From: Candidatus Thiodiazotropha sp. (ex Epidulcina cf. delphinae)
GTDB taxonomy: Bacteria > Pseudomonadota > Gammaproteobacteria > Chromatiales > Chromatiaceae
Length of the DNA stretch: 47,989 bases
Direction: 5' to 3'
Assembly: GCA_025656455.1 (NCBI GenBank)
Contig: JAHXHS010000040.1
Coordinates: 1 to 47,989, forward strand
The position numbers and the translations under genes are program-made. Numbering within the stretch: position 1 is the first letter of the stretch; every line of letters begins with the position of its first letter. Shown piece by piece: positions 17,084-25,837 of this stretch. Under the pieces are notes generated by a model, which did no database searches, was not told the origin of the DNA, and saw nothing but the letters and a program-made list of their open reading frames with translations.

Positions 17084-19303
17084 ATGAAGAAGAACCCACG
17101 ATTATTATCAAAGCACCGTTTGTTGTTATGCGGACTGGCATCGCTGGCGACACTTGTCTCAACACCGCCCGCACAGGCCTTCAGCAGTCTTTTAAGCAGC
17201 TGGACGGCAACTTATCCCGGCTCCTCATCGGGTGCGAACGCCGGTTGCCAGCTCTGCCACGCAGCCAACAATTTCAGCCAATTTAACAGCTACGGATGGG
17301 ACCTCTTGCAGAACGGCCTTGATTTCGCAGCGATAGAAGGCCTCAATTCCGACAATGACCCGACCGGTTCTTCCAACCTGGAGGAGATCAACGCCAATAC
17401 CCAGCCCGGCTGGACCCCCGGCGCCAATAACGTCATCAACGGCGGCAGCATCACCGACACCGCCCTACCCCCTGCCGGCATTGCCGGCAGCCTGGATCCG
17501 ATTGCAATCAATCAACCCCCGACGGCCGATCCCAATGGCCCGTACAGTGGGACAGACGGAACGCCGGTAGCGTTCGACGGCTCCGGCTCCTCGGATCCGG
17601 ACGGGTCCATCGTCAGCTATGACTGGGACTTCGGTGACGGTAGCGCCGGCTCAGGCATGACGCCGAGCCACACCTACACAGGTACCGGCACCTTCGACGT
17701 AACCCTCACCGTAACGGATGACGCCGGCGATACCGGTTCGGCCACAACCACGGCCACCATCGGCGTGGGTAATCAGCCGCCGACGGCTGATCCCAACGGC
17801 CCCTACACCGGGACACCGGGCACCCCCATCGCATTCGACGGCAGCGGTTCCTCGGATCCTGACGGCTCCATCGTCAGCTATAGTTGGGACTTCGGCGACG
17901 GCGCCACCGGCACAGGCATGACGCCGAGCCACACCTACAACGCTCAAGGGACCTATAACGTAACCCTGACCGTTCTGGACGACAGCAATGCCCTGGACTC
18001 CGCCACAACCACTGCCACCATCGGCGCGAACAATCAGCCCCCAACGGCCGATCCCAACGGCCCCTACACCGGGACACCGGGCACCCCCATCGCATTCGAC
18101 GGCAGCGGTTCCTCGGATCCTGACGGCTCCATCGTCAGCTATAGTTGGGACTTCGGCGACGGCGCCACCGGCACAGGCATGACGCCGAGCCACACCTACA
18201 ACGCTCAAGGGACCTATAACGTAACCCTGATGGTGACGGACGACGGCGGTCTTTCCAATACGGCTACCACCACAGCCGCTATCGGTACAGTCACCAACCT
18301 GCCACCGGTGGCCGTTGCCAATGGTCCCTATAGCGGCACAGTGAACTTGCCCGTTTCCTTCAACAGCACAGGTTCTAACGACCCTGACGGGACCATTGCC
18401 AGCTATCACTGGGACTTTGGAGACGGCAGTGTCTTCCCCGCCGTTATTCCTGGGCCGAATACTGGGCCGAATCCGACCCACACCTACACCGCCGAGGGAA
18501 CCTACAATGTGACCCTCACGGTAACGGATAACGAAGGCGCAAAGAGCTCGGATACCACCACCGCAACCATCGGTGTGGGTACCCAGCCTCCGGTGGCCAA
18601 CGCCAATGGTCCGTACAGCGGTACGGTTGGTAGGGCAGTTCAATTCAAGAGCACCGGTTCCTCGGCCAGCAATGGGAACATCGCCGCCTATGACTGGGAT
18701 TTCGGAGACGGTGCTACCGGTACCGGACCTAACCCAACCCACACCTACGCCGCACCGGGAACCTACAATGTCACCCTGATGGTAATGGATGACAGCGGCG
18801 CCATGGACTCGGATGCGACCACCGCCTCGATTTCGCCGGTGGCTACGGGCGCGGATGTGTTCCTGAGCGAACTGTGGGCGCCCAGATCCGTGAAGATCAA
18901 AACGGGTAAAAAGGACTCCATAGAGATCGTCGCACGCGGCGGCGGCACCACTATCCGTCAACGCGCCACGGTCACCCTGTCGGTGACCAACCCATCCAGC
19001 GGTCTCATGGTGGCCATTGAAGATGAGTCCGTTACTGAGCGCATCAAGCCGGACAGTCGTCGCAGCAAGCAGTTCGAGTTCGAAGTGGATCTCACCTGCA
19101 AGGAGCCCGGGACCTATACATTGGCGTGGAGCGCGACCATCAGCGCGGATCAGAACAGCGATCCGAGCAACGACACCTTGACCGGCACAACTTCAGTACG
19201 CTGTAAAGTGGACTCAGACGATGACGATGACGACGACGATGACGATGACGATGACGATGACGACGACGACGACGATGACGATGACGATGACGACCGGAGG
19301 TAG
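17084..19303 (+). CDS. Secreted one-haem PKD-repeat protein with poly-aspartate C-terminus
   Basis: 739 residues. Signal peptide 1-32 (cleavage after AQA). One haem site CQLCH at 55-59 sits in a small N-terminal domain (to about 140). Five PKD domains follow (about 145-585), each with the DWDFGDG- or SWDFGDG-type core and a conserved HTY strand. A further beta domain of about 90 residues resembles the CARDB or APHP type. A run of 26 Asp (codons 19217-19294) ends in Arg-Arg-stop. PKD domains are adhesive, extracellular beta sandwiches; a single haem plus PKD array suggests a surface scaffold or docking protein for extracellular electron transfer, which is inference. AAGGA (17071-17075) supports the ATG. 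The gene is GC-rich and lies between the two cytochrome cassettes. The acidic tail recalls that of the small cytochrome at 25838. PKD repeats 2 and 3 are nearly identical at DNA level. Confidence 0.9.
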   Translation: MKKNPRLLSKHRLLLCGLASLATLVSTPPAQAFSSLLSSWTATYPGSSSGANAGCQLCHAANNFSQFNSYGWDLLQNGLDFAAIEGLNSDNDPTGSSNLEEINANTQPGWTPGANNVINGGSITDTALPPAGIAGSLDPIAINQPPTADPNGPYSGTDGTPVAFDGSGSSDPDGSIVSYDWDFGDGSAGSGMTPSHTYTGTGTFDVTLTVTDDAGDTGSATTTATIGVGNQPPTADPNGPYTGTPGTPIAFDGSGSSDPDGSIVSYSWDFGDGATGTGMTPSHTYNAQGTYNVTLTVLDDSNALDSATTTATIGANNQPPTADPNGPYTGTPGTPIAFDGSGSSDPDGSIVSYSWDFGDGATGTGMTPSHTYNAQGTYNVTLMVTDDGGLSNTATTTAAIGTVTNLPPVAVANGPYSGTVNLPVSFNSTGSNDPDGTIASYHWDFGDGSVFPAVIPGPNTGPNPTHTYTAEGTYNVTLTVTDNEGAKSSDTTTATIGVGTQPPVANANGPYSGTVGRAVQFKSTGSSASNGNIAAYDWDFGDGATGTGPNPTHTYAAPGTYNVTLMVMDDSGAMDSDATTASISPVATGADVFLSELWAPRSVKIKTGKKDSIEIVARGGGTTIRQRATVTLSVTNPSSGLMVAIEDESVTERIKPDSRRSKQFEFEVDLTCKEPGTYTLAWSATISADQNSDPSNDTLTGTTSVRCKVDSDDDDDDDDDDDDDDDDDDDDDDDDDDRR
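17789..18230 (+). repeat. Two identical 181-bp PKD units, period 261 bp
   Basis: Bases 17789-17969 and 18050-18230 appear identical. The 261-bp offset equals 87 codons, one PKD domain. The neighbouring PKD units are much more diverged, so this reflects a recent duplication or gene conversion within the coding sequence. Copy number could vary between strains or be collapsed in short-read assemblies. Confidence 0.85.
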
Positions 19304-19403
19304 TCCACGCCAGCGCTAGTGGCACGCTTGACGCACCAGCCTTTTGTTCACCGTCAGGACAGATAGCTGGATGCGCCAAGCGCCACGAATATGAAATAAA
19401 TTA

Positions 19404-19596
19404 GAACTGACTGGTGTGCAATTTCTACCCTTACCCGCGTGCCTCACGACACGCGGGGTTTTTTTATCTTGCGATCCTGATAGTGTTTGTCATGCTGGTT
19501 GACGCCAAGCCAGAGATAGTGCTGTCGTTGAGCGCCCATCCCAGTATTCAGACAAGCACTCTGTTGGGGGCGGCTTTTTCACTCAGCTTTGGAATG
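19404..19596 (+). repeat. 193-bp direct repeat, first copy (second copy 19923-20115)
   Basis: Bases 19404-19596 recur at 19923-20115 with only a few differences, offset 519. Each copy starts in GAACTGACTGG, contains an intrinsic terminator and ends at GGAATG. The first copy runs straight into a phospholipase-D-like gene fragment and the second into a cytochrome fragment, so the repeat marks two recombination junctions. No open frame spans it convincingly. Confidence 0.88.
19434..19466 (+). terminator. Intrinsic terminator in first repeat copy
   Basis: CCCGCGTG (19434-19441) pairs with CACGCGGG (19450-19457), followed by a run of T. It lies 131 bases after the PKD gene and is suited to end its transcript. 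Confidence 0.82.
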
Positions 19597-19838
19597 TGCT
19601 CATCGACTTTCGTAGCGCTAACCAACGAATGCATGACACTGGTAATCTCCAAGCCTATGCCGGCTACTGCAATCAGAAGCAGCGCCTGCTCGATCTTGGC
19701 CTGAAGATTTACGAATTCAAATTCAATCCCACAGTCGCGCAATCGCTGACCGACCGTTATGAGACGAGGGAAAAGAGCGCGCCGATCTTCGCGCTCCACG
19801 CCAAGTCCGTCGTTGTGGATGGAAAGGTAAAATCTTAG
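19596..19838 (+). pseudogene. Fragment of a phospholipase D / cardiolipin-synthase-like gene
   Basis: About 80 codons ending at TAG 19838. The reading has LGLKIYEFKFNP early and FALHAKSVVVDGKV at the end, the typical context of an HKD catalytic motif (HxKxxxxD) of the PLD superfamily. Both the upstream part (cut by the repeat junction at 19596) and everything after the motif are missing; it stops a few residues after the HKD core. It cannot be a working enzyme. Probably debris of a gene once present here. Confidence 0.65.
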
Positions 19839-19922
19839 CCCATCTTAGCCGGACGCCCAGTGCGCCGAGTAAAATCGGTAAGCGATTGGAGAAGCCCTGG
19901 GGTGGGTGTCCGTTTAGTTACT

Positions 19923-20115
19923 GAACTGACTGGTTTACAATTTCTACCCTTACCCGCGTGCCTCACGACACGCGGGGTTTTTTTATCTTGCGATCCTGAT
20001 AGTGTTTGTCATGCTGGTTGACGCTAAGCCAGAGATAGTGCTGTCGTTGAGCGCCCATCCCAGTATTCAGACAAGCACTCTGTTGGGGGCGGTTTTTTCA
20101 CCCAGCTTTGGAATG
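19923..20115 (+). repeat. 193-bp direct repeat, second copy, with intrinsic terminator
   Basis: Second copy of 19404-19596. The same stem CCCGCGTG/CACGCGGG with T-run lies at 19953-19984. Immediately after GGAATG at 20115 the sequence becomes the interior of a multihaem cytochrome gene. Confidence 0.85.
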
Positions 20116-20471
20116 CAAACGGACTGATTGACTGCAAGGACATTGGTTGTCCTTTTACTGAAGAGTGTAAAACAGTGCATCTTTCCGAGGTATGCAATGA
20201 TGTCTTGGACGATGATGATAATGGGTTGGTTGATTGCAGTGATCCGAAGTGTATAGGAACGGCATATTGTCCTCGACCCCGGGAAAATCGGAACAGTCAC
20301 TATTCCCGTCACACAGTTTCGGCAAATAAGTGTACGGCATGCCATCTTTCGAACCTCACTGACGAGCGCAAAAAGGAGTGTGATATTTGTCACCAGAGCA
20401 ACGACCCGTTGGTAAAAGATGCGATAGCATCCCATAACACGGAGTGCCTGGCTTGCCACTTGGCGCCATAG
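20116..20471 (+). pseudogene. 5'-truncated small cytochrome: Cys/Asp repeats plus three-haem C-terminus
   Basis: Starting abruptly after the 193-bp repeat, the frame reads NGLIDCKDIGC, EVCNDVLDDDDNGLVDC and then three haem sites (CTACH, CDICH, CLACH), ending at TAG 20471. It matches the C-terminal block of the broken gene at 16355-16588 closely (SHYSxHTVxANxCTACH...). The DxDxxGLxDC repeats match the middle of the intact gene at 25838. An ATG at 20175 could start a 98-residue product, but it has no signal peptide, so haem attachment is not expected. I read it as the 3' half of a third paralogue. Confidence 0.75.
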
Positions 20472-20943
20472 CATTCCAAGTGATGCACTATTTCTCTCGC
20501 CAAGATCGCAAAGTATGCCAGGAAGACATTGTCTGAGGATCCTTTGCGGGCTTTCCGATCTTAGCGAGAATTTCTTTTCCTCGTATGACCTCAGCGAGTT
20601 GTCAGCGTCGATCTCTGTGCCACAACCAGCACCCAGCCGCATGCCTGTGCTCAAACCAGCGCTGGTGGTTGATCGCTCTTTTGGATAAGCTAGAATTCAT
20701 GATGTCCCCTCTGTGTGTTATTGAACGATCGGGGCATCATGAGGGTAGTAGCAAGTTCGGGATAGATGTAATTCGCTAAACGCAGCCTACCCAATAAGGA
20801 GTATGTGCCTGGCCAACTAGAGAATTATCCCTAACCTTTTAGATTTTTCATGGTTAAATTTTGGCGGAGTCGACACAGAACTGCAACATAACTTTAACAA
20901 TAGCTTTTTCTCGAATCCGGTTCCCAGTCTTAAAAGAAATCCC
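20472..20943 (+). other. Non-coding gap after truncated cytochrome
   Basis: About 470 bases. I see no supported gene, tRNA or clear terminator. It grades into the AT-rich block that precedes the second cytochrome leader. Confidence 0.4.
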
Positions 20944-21500
20944 TTGACAATAATTTCCCATATAAGTTTAAATTAATTACACGCTATAAATATGGTTTTC
21001 GATATTTAATGATTTTTCCTATAAAACGGCGTTTAAGTTTTATACGGGTTTCGTATCGGAATTGTTTTAGTGCGGTCTAGATGACGATGGATTACCTGGG
21101 TGCCCACTCAAAATCACTCGAACGTTGAATGGGTGTCTAGCATAGGACACTACGCTAGGTTGTCCTTGGTCAGGATGTCATTTGACCGCGGCTCTGTCAC
21201 TCTACTGGATGTAATCTGAGGAATCGAGCATGCAGGACTCCTTCTTAAACCGTCTCCGTCTTTACTTTCCATTGTCATAGCTCTGCTTGGCTTGCCTGTT
21301 TATCAGATCTGTATCAGGGCAACGGCCGCTGAAAGCAAATCCATAATCTATAAAAAACCGGGAAAGGAGGTGAACTGGAGAAATATTCAAGGAATGCCAT
21401 CGGGCACACGCTGTTGCTTTGGTGGTAATAAATGCAAGGAGTCTTCGTTTTATTAGGCGATGACCTTTTATCTACATGAAATTAGGAGTTGAAAGTAGAC
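20944..21500 (+). promoter_or_regulatory. AT-rich promoter block and structured leader of octaheme cytochrome copy 2
   Basis: TTGACA at 20944-20949 parallels that at 10597. The leader can form an outer stem GCGGTC/GACCGC (about 21073/21184) with inner ATGAC/GTCAT. At 21133-21158 the segments GTGTC, CTAGC, GACAC and GCTAG alternate as a possible H-type pseudoknot. From 21229 it aligns with 10915-11181, including AAGGAGGTGA (21364-21373) and a hairpin in the same position but with different bases. Promoter assignment is tentative; homology of the last 270 bases to the copy 1 leader is clear. Confidence 0.5.
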
Positions 21501-23054
21501 ATGAAAAAGTCAATATTTGCATCATTTTCAATTGCTGCCGCTTTTATCGTAGGAGCCGCGATCAGCAGCGTCGGTATGGCGGCCGTACCCGCGCCGCCGG
21601 TAGTACAGCAACAGGGTATTCCTGATACGGTCTTCAACAATCTGCAGGAATCCGATTGTCGGGGTTGCCATAATCAGAATCCCCCGCCAGGCATACCTGT
21701 CGATCCGACCTATCTGCCGAACCGCCATCACCTGTTGGTCGATACGACAATTCCGGCAGGAAGCGATGTCCCTAATCCTGATCCGGATGGCGATGGCGTT
21801 CCGAATACAGATTATGTATGCCTGTCCTGCCATACTATGGTTTGGAATCCTGACACCTTCACTTATGAGTTGGATCCGAATTTCAGGGACTGCTTAGGGT
21901 GTCATCAGCAGACGGCCGAAGCAACCGTCCATCATTTGACGGCGCTTGCCGCGGCACAAAACTGCCAGGCGTGTCATGGCGGAGTGATCGACAATCCGGG
22001 CGATGGCCATACCATCCCAACCTATCAGCCCAGCCTTGTTACCCCATGGCCGAGCGGTAAGGTGAATGGCGATGACACGGTGCCGGCCAACTCAGCCGGA
22101 ACATTTGCCGGTAACTGTAATTTCTGTCATAACACGGCGGATGGTCAGGGCGGAGAACCGGGTCTTAATCTCGAGTCAACCCAGTTGGGCACCATAGCGG
22201 CGATTTACCAGAATATGGAAACGCATCACGGTACCGGTTTGGCGCTTGCCGACAGTTCAAGGTGTTCCTGGTGTCATGATGTGAGCCAGCCTTCGCCTGC
22301 GCATGCGATCCGTGCTTGTGAGCAGTGTCATGGCATCAGTTCACTCCATAACATCACAGCGGATACCGATGGAAATGGCGTTACGCCTGGTGCGGAACTG
22401 CCTGGATACAGCCATACCGGCGCACAGTCCGATTGTTGGGGTTGTCACGGTAATAATGGCGTAATCATGTCGGCGCCGCAGTCAGGTCCTGTTATTCCAA
22501 GTATTGCTTCAGTGAGTGATTCTTCGGTTACTGCTGGTGTTGACACCGCTATTACTCTCGGTGGCATGAACTTTACCAACTATATCAGGAATCCTTGGAC
22601 AGGTGCGTTTGATATCCAGGTGAGTTCTGCTGTTCAACTGACCGACGCTGCGGGTAATGCGACTGAACTTGTACCCGCCAGCATAACGGAGGATACAATC
22701 GAAGTTGTTATTCCTGCAGCTATCGCGGCCGGTAACTATCAGCTTACCGCCAAGAAAGGCCCTAAACTGGGCAATCCGGTGAATCTGTCCGTGACTCCGA
22801 GAATCAGTATTCGTTCTGCTGCCTGTGCCAGAAGTAGCGGTGAGCTCACCGTTACCGGCAGTGGTTTCGGTGCTTATTTAGAAGCGTCTGATTCAGGAAC
22901 CAACGTGACCATGAATGGAAAGACAGGCAATGTCACCTCCTGGACCGATACGCGGATTAAGGCGGATTTTTCAGGATGCAGCAGACGCGCGACTGTGACT
23001 GTAAATGCTGTCTTTGGTTCTGCTTCCAAGTCAGTGAAAAGAGCCAGGAGATAA
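21501..23054 (+). CDS. Secreted octaheme c-type cytochrome, OmcZ-like, copy 2
   Basis: 517 residues, close paralogue of the protein at 11182 along its whole length. Signal peptide about 1-27 (ends VGMA, mature AVPAPP). Eight haem sites appear in the same order and spacing: CRGCH, CLSCH, CLGCH, CQACH, CNFCH, CSWCH, CEQCH, CWGCH. A NRHH motif follows haem 1, and two IPT-like domains make the C-terminal 190 residues, ending in a basic KSVKRARR instead of the copy 1 ending. AGGAG at 21484-21488 supports ATG 21501; an in-frame TTG at 21489 abuts the ribosome site and is unlikely. The neighbouring protease copy lacks its catalytic serine, so any maturation of this cytochrome would have to be done by the protease at 13033 or not at all. 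Confidence 0.93.
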   Translation: MKKSIFASFSIAAAFIVGAAISSVGMAAVPAPPVVQQQGIPDTVFNNLQESDCRGCHNQNPPPGIPVDPTYLPNRHHLLVDTTIPAGSDVPNPDPDGDGVPNTDYVCLSCHTMVWNPDTFTYELDPNFRDCLGCHQQTAEATVHHLTALAAAQNCQACHGGVIDNPGDGHTIPTYQPSLVTPWPSGKVNGDDTVPANSAGTFAGNCNFCHNTADGQGGEPGLNLESTQLGTIAAIYQNMETHHGTGLALADSSRCSWCHDVSQPSPAHAIRACEQCHGISSLHNITADTDGNGVTPGAELPGYSHTGAQSDCWGCHGNNGVIMSAPQSGPVIPSIASVSDSSVTAGVDTAITLGGMNFTNYIRNPWTGAFDIQVSSAVQLTDAAGNATELVPASITEDTIEVVIPAAIAAGNYQLTAKKGPKLGNPVNLSVTPRISIRSAACARSSGELTVTGSGFGAYLEASDSGTNVTMNGKTGNVTSWTDTRIKADFSGCSRRATVTVNAVFGSASKSVKRARR

Positions 23055-23078
23055 TACGTCCCAATGGTGTAATAAACC

Positions 23079-23156
23079 GGCGGTGGAGTAAGATCCACCG
23101 CCGTTCTCTAGCTTACTGAGGAAATTTACAGGAGGGGTGTTTAACCCCTCCTTTTT
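23079..23156 (+). terminator. Double hairpin with rho-independent terminator after octaheme cytochrome 2
   Basis: GGCGGTGGA/TCCACCGCC at 23079-23102 and AGGAGGGGT/ACCCCTCCT plus T-run at 23130-23156 repeat the arrangement after copy 1. Confidence 0.85.
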
Positions 23157-23178
23157 CCGATCCTCTAAAACAGGAGAT

Positions 23179-23463
23179 TATTAACCCGGCGACCAAATAG
23201 TGTACTTTCAGGGCTACAAGAATGCCCTTGATCAAGGCGTGGCTCGCAGGCAATGGTGATTCCCTTGTCAAGAGTCACAACGAAGAGCAAGGGCATTCTT
23301 GTAGCCCCTAACAGATTGATATTTAATAGACAGGCCGCAGTGTGCCTGCCTGCAGGCTGCGTTATCAAAACTTGCTGTAGGGCGGCTACAACGGCGTTTT
23401 GATGCCTTGCTGCAGGCAGGCACACTGCGGCTGAAAGTACACTATTTGGTCGCCGGGTTAATA
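23179..23463. mobile_element. 285-bp element with perfect 33-bp terminal inverted repeats
   Basis: The ends 23179-23211 and 23431-23463 are perfect 33-base inverted repeats (TATTAACCCGGCGACC... and its complement). Inside are two further long inverted pairs: GGCTACAAGAATGCCCTTG with its complement near 23293, and GCAGTGTGCCTGCCTGCAGG with its near-complement near 23412. The whole can extrude as a three-armed structure. It lies where copy 1 has only short sequence (near 12847), so it is an insertion. No transposase is encoded. It separates the cytochrome terminator from the leader of the damaged protease gene. Confidence 0.88.
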
Positions 23464-23542
23464 ATAACGGGACAATTTTTTAGAAAGGGACATAGGTTTT
23501 ATAGATAGGTAAATATGGTTTCAGCGACCTAATGTTCCTGTT

Positions 23543-23617
23543 TGTCGGCTAAGGATGGCTTTCTAAACCGGTGCTGTAACACAGGCAATGTGTCATCCGG
23601 ACCGGTAAATACCGACA
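23543..23617 (+). promoter_or_regulatory. Conserved nested stem upstream of subtilase 2
   Basis: TGTCGG 23543-23548 with CCGACA 23612-23617, and ACCGGT 23567-23572 with ACCGGT 23601-23606, as before subtilase 1. It has stayed nearly unchanged although the gene behind it has lost its catalytic serine. Confidence 0.42.
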
Positions 23618-23641
23618 ATATTGAAGAGAGTGGGGTATGTG

Positions 23642-24628
23642 ATGTTAAAGAGATGTGTGTCATCCGTTATAGCCGTAGGGCTTACTTGTTTATTCATAAA
23701 TGCAACTGCATATGGCACTGAAAAGAAAGTGATTATCGGCTTTCATAACACACCTGGTCCGGCGGAACATGCGATGATTCGCGGCGCCGGAGGGAAAATC
23801 AAAAAGCGGTTCAAGCATCTTCGTGCGGTATCTGTAGATATTCTTGATAGCGATATGGATGCCTTGAGAAGCAACCCTGACATTGCATACATTGAAGAAG
23901 ATGCCCTAATACAGGCGATTGATCCGCTTATGGGCGGTATTGGTAGTCTCATCGCTGCTCAAGCAAGCAGTATTGAGTATGAGAATGCCTGGAGTGTCAG
24001 CCATATCGGTTCACAAGTCCCTCATGACGGGGGAATCACCGGCGCGGGTATAAAAATTGCCGTACTCGATACCGGCATAGATGATAATCATCCCGACCTG
24101 GATATGAATTATGCCGGGGGGGAGAACTTTATTTCCATCGATCCGAATAATCATGATCCCTTTGATGACAGTTATAACAGCCATGGGACGCATGTGGCGG
24201 GGACGATCGCTGCCGAACTCGATGGGGCAGGGGTTGTCGGCGTTGCGCCTGAGGCGTCCATCTATGCGGTAAAGGTTCTGGACGGTGCGGGATTCGGCTC
24301 GGTCAGTGCAGTCGTTGCCGGGATTGACTGGGCGGTCGCCAATCAAATGGACATCATCAATCTGAGCATGGGTTTCGCCACCCGTTATCAGTCACTTGCC
24401 GATGCCTGCGAGGCAGCGCATGCCGCCGGTCTCGTGGTGGTCGCGGCTGCCGGCAATAGTTATGGCGGTCCTGTCATGTACCCGGCGGCCTTCCCGTCCG
24501 TCATAGCTGTTGGGGCAACCACGATCTTTGACGATATCGGCTTCATGTCCGCAATCGGTCCCGAAATAGAGCTGACCGCGCCCGGGCTCAACGTAAATTC
24601 AACCATTGCCTATATTCAAAGGCAATGA
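23642..24628 (+). pseudogene. Subtilisin-like protease copy 2, catalytic serine lost by in-frame deletion
   Basis: 328 residues, in a continuous frame. Signal peptide, I9 propeptide and the first two thirds of the S8 domain closely match the protein at 13033. Catalytic Asp (VLDTGID), His (SHGTHVAGT) and oxyanion Asn (AAGNSYGG) are present. After GLNVNSTIA the sequence jumps to the last residues of the family (YIQRQ-stop). Compared with copy 1 the segment equivalent to 14008-14526, 519 bases or 173 codons, is absent. This removes the GTSQAAPH serine motif and the C-terminal domain. The product cannot be a serine protease. It could be an inactive relic, or a pseudo-enzyme retaining propeptide and substrate-binding surface. 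GGGG about 6 nt upstream supports ATG 23642. Labelled pseudogene for loss of activity, though it may still be translated. Confidence 0.85.
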
Positions 24629-24698
24629 GGTAGCAAGGGCGAATGACACAAGGCTATGATGTGTATCACAACATCAATATCTAATAGGGATATGAAAA

Positions 24699-25712
24699 AT
24701 GAAATACTTGAAGTCGATATTGCGAAATGACCGTGTCGTTATGCGGCCATTCGCGTTTTTTGGATTTATGTGGATCGTTACAGGTTCATTGTTTTTATCG
24801 GCAACAAACAGTAGCGCCGGAAGTCAGGTAGCCGGAAATGAAAATGAGGCGCCGGCTGTTGTTGCAAAGGTAAATGGTGTTCAGATCACGCTTGACGAAC
24901 TGGCGCCACAGGTTGATAAAGATCTGCGAAAATATGTTAAATACGGGATGCGTGAGCCGGATGATGGTTTCGTGAAAAAGTTACGGCAGGAAGCTTTGGA
25001 CAAGCTTATTACGGTTGAGTTGTTTTACCAGGAAGCGCAGAGAATCGAAATTGATGATCTCGAAACCAGGATTGTAGAGAAAATCGATGAATTAAAAGAG
25101 CAAGCCGCGGATAATAAGGATTTTAATCCGAAGCAGGCAAAACAGATCCTGAGGAAAAAAATACTGATTGATGAATATATGGCATTAAATGAGTTGGATG
25201 ATCCTCAATTGCCGGAAAAGGTCATAATGGATTACTACGAAAAAAACAAGCAGAATTTTACTCGTAAAGAGAGTGCGCGGACCCGGCATATTCTGGTTGA
25301 GGTTGCGGTGGATGCCAAGCCTGAAGAAAAGGTGGAAGCGCGGAAAAAAATAGAAGAGGCCCGTAAATTGGTTCTCGATAAAAAGCCCTTTAAAGAGGTT
25401 GCAATCGAGTATTCAGAGTGTAACAGCGCTTCAGGCGGTGGGGAGCTTGGATATAACGAAAGAGGCTACATGCCCCCTTTATATGATGAAGTGGCATTTT
25501 CGCAAAAAGTTGGCGAGTTGAGTGAGATTATTGAAACAGAACATGGATTACATATCATCGAGGTTGTTGATCGGAAGCCGGCCGGTGTCGTGCCGTATGA
25601 CGAGATAAAAGGATTCATCGGAAAATACCTCAACAATCGGCATGCCAAGAAAAAAGTGACCGCCCATGTGAACGGGCTCAAAGAAAAAGCGAAGATTGAG
25701 ATCTACCTTTAG
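24699..25712 (+). CDS. Exported parvulin-type peptidyl-prolyl isomerase, copy 2
   Basis: 337 residues, close paralogue of the protein at 14619: signal segment (to about 40), SurA/PrsA-like region beginning VVAKVNGVQITLDEL, parvulin domain with RTRHILVE, SGGGELGYNERGYMPPLYDEVAF and EHGLHIIEV, and C-terminal EKAKIEIYL. Full length with no disrupting changes, unlike the protease before it, which suggests continued selection. AGGGA in AATAGGGATATG lies just upstream of the ATG. Expected to act as a periplasmic folding helper for the octaheme or small cytochrome of this cassette. Confidence 0.92.
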   Translation: MKYLKSILRNDRVVMRPFAFFGFMWIVTGSLFLSATNSSAGSQVAGNENEAPAVVAKVNGVQITLDELAPQVDKDLRKYVKYGMREPDDGFVKKLRQEALDKLITVELFYQEAQRIEIDDLETRIVEKIDELKEQAADNKDFNPKQAKQILRKKILIDEYMALNELDDPQLPEKVIMDYYEKNKQNFTRKESARTRHILVEVAVDAKPEEKVEARKKIEEARKLVLDKKPFKEVAIEYSECNSASGGGELGYNERGYMPPLYDEVAFSQKVGELSEIIETEHGLHIIEVVDRKPAGVVPYDEIKGFIGKYLNNRHAKKKVTAHVNGLKEKAKIEIYL

Positions 25713-25837
25713 CGCGGGATCGAACCGGATAAGTAGTAAGCGGGAAAAGAAAATATTTTCTTTTGTGACCAAATGTACTCGGGAGCGCGATGCGCCTGAG
25801 ATTCAGTAATGCTAGAGGAGCAGTAGGGAGAAGTTCC

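Noticed and set aside
17500..18840. CRISPR-like array from evenly spaced repeats
   Set aside because: Repeats are 261-bp PKD coding units in frame, with no short direct repeats and unique spacers, and no cas genes nearby.
17651..18961. 436-codon open frame on the minus strand opposite the PKD gene
   Set aside because: Gly/Arg/Val-rich reading of repetitive GC-rich PKD codons with no domain or ribosome site; the plus strand has a signal peptide, haem site and clear PKD motifs.
20175..20471. Intact 98-residue three-haem cytochrome
   Set aside because: No signal peptide, and homology continues upstream of the ATG to the repeat junction at 20116, so it is a truncated gene.
23165..23425. Minus-strand 86-codon frame between cytochrome 2 and protease 2
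   Set aside because: Lies within the palindromic 285-bp element; no ribosome site or domain.
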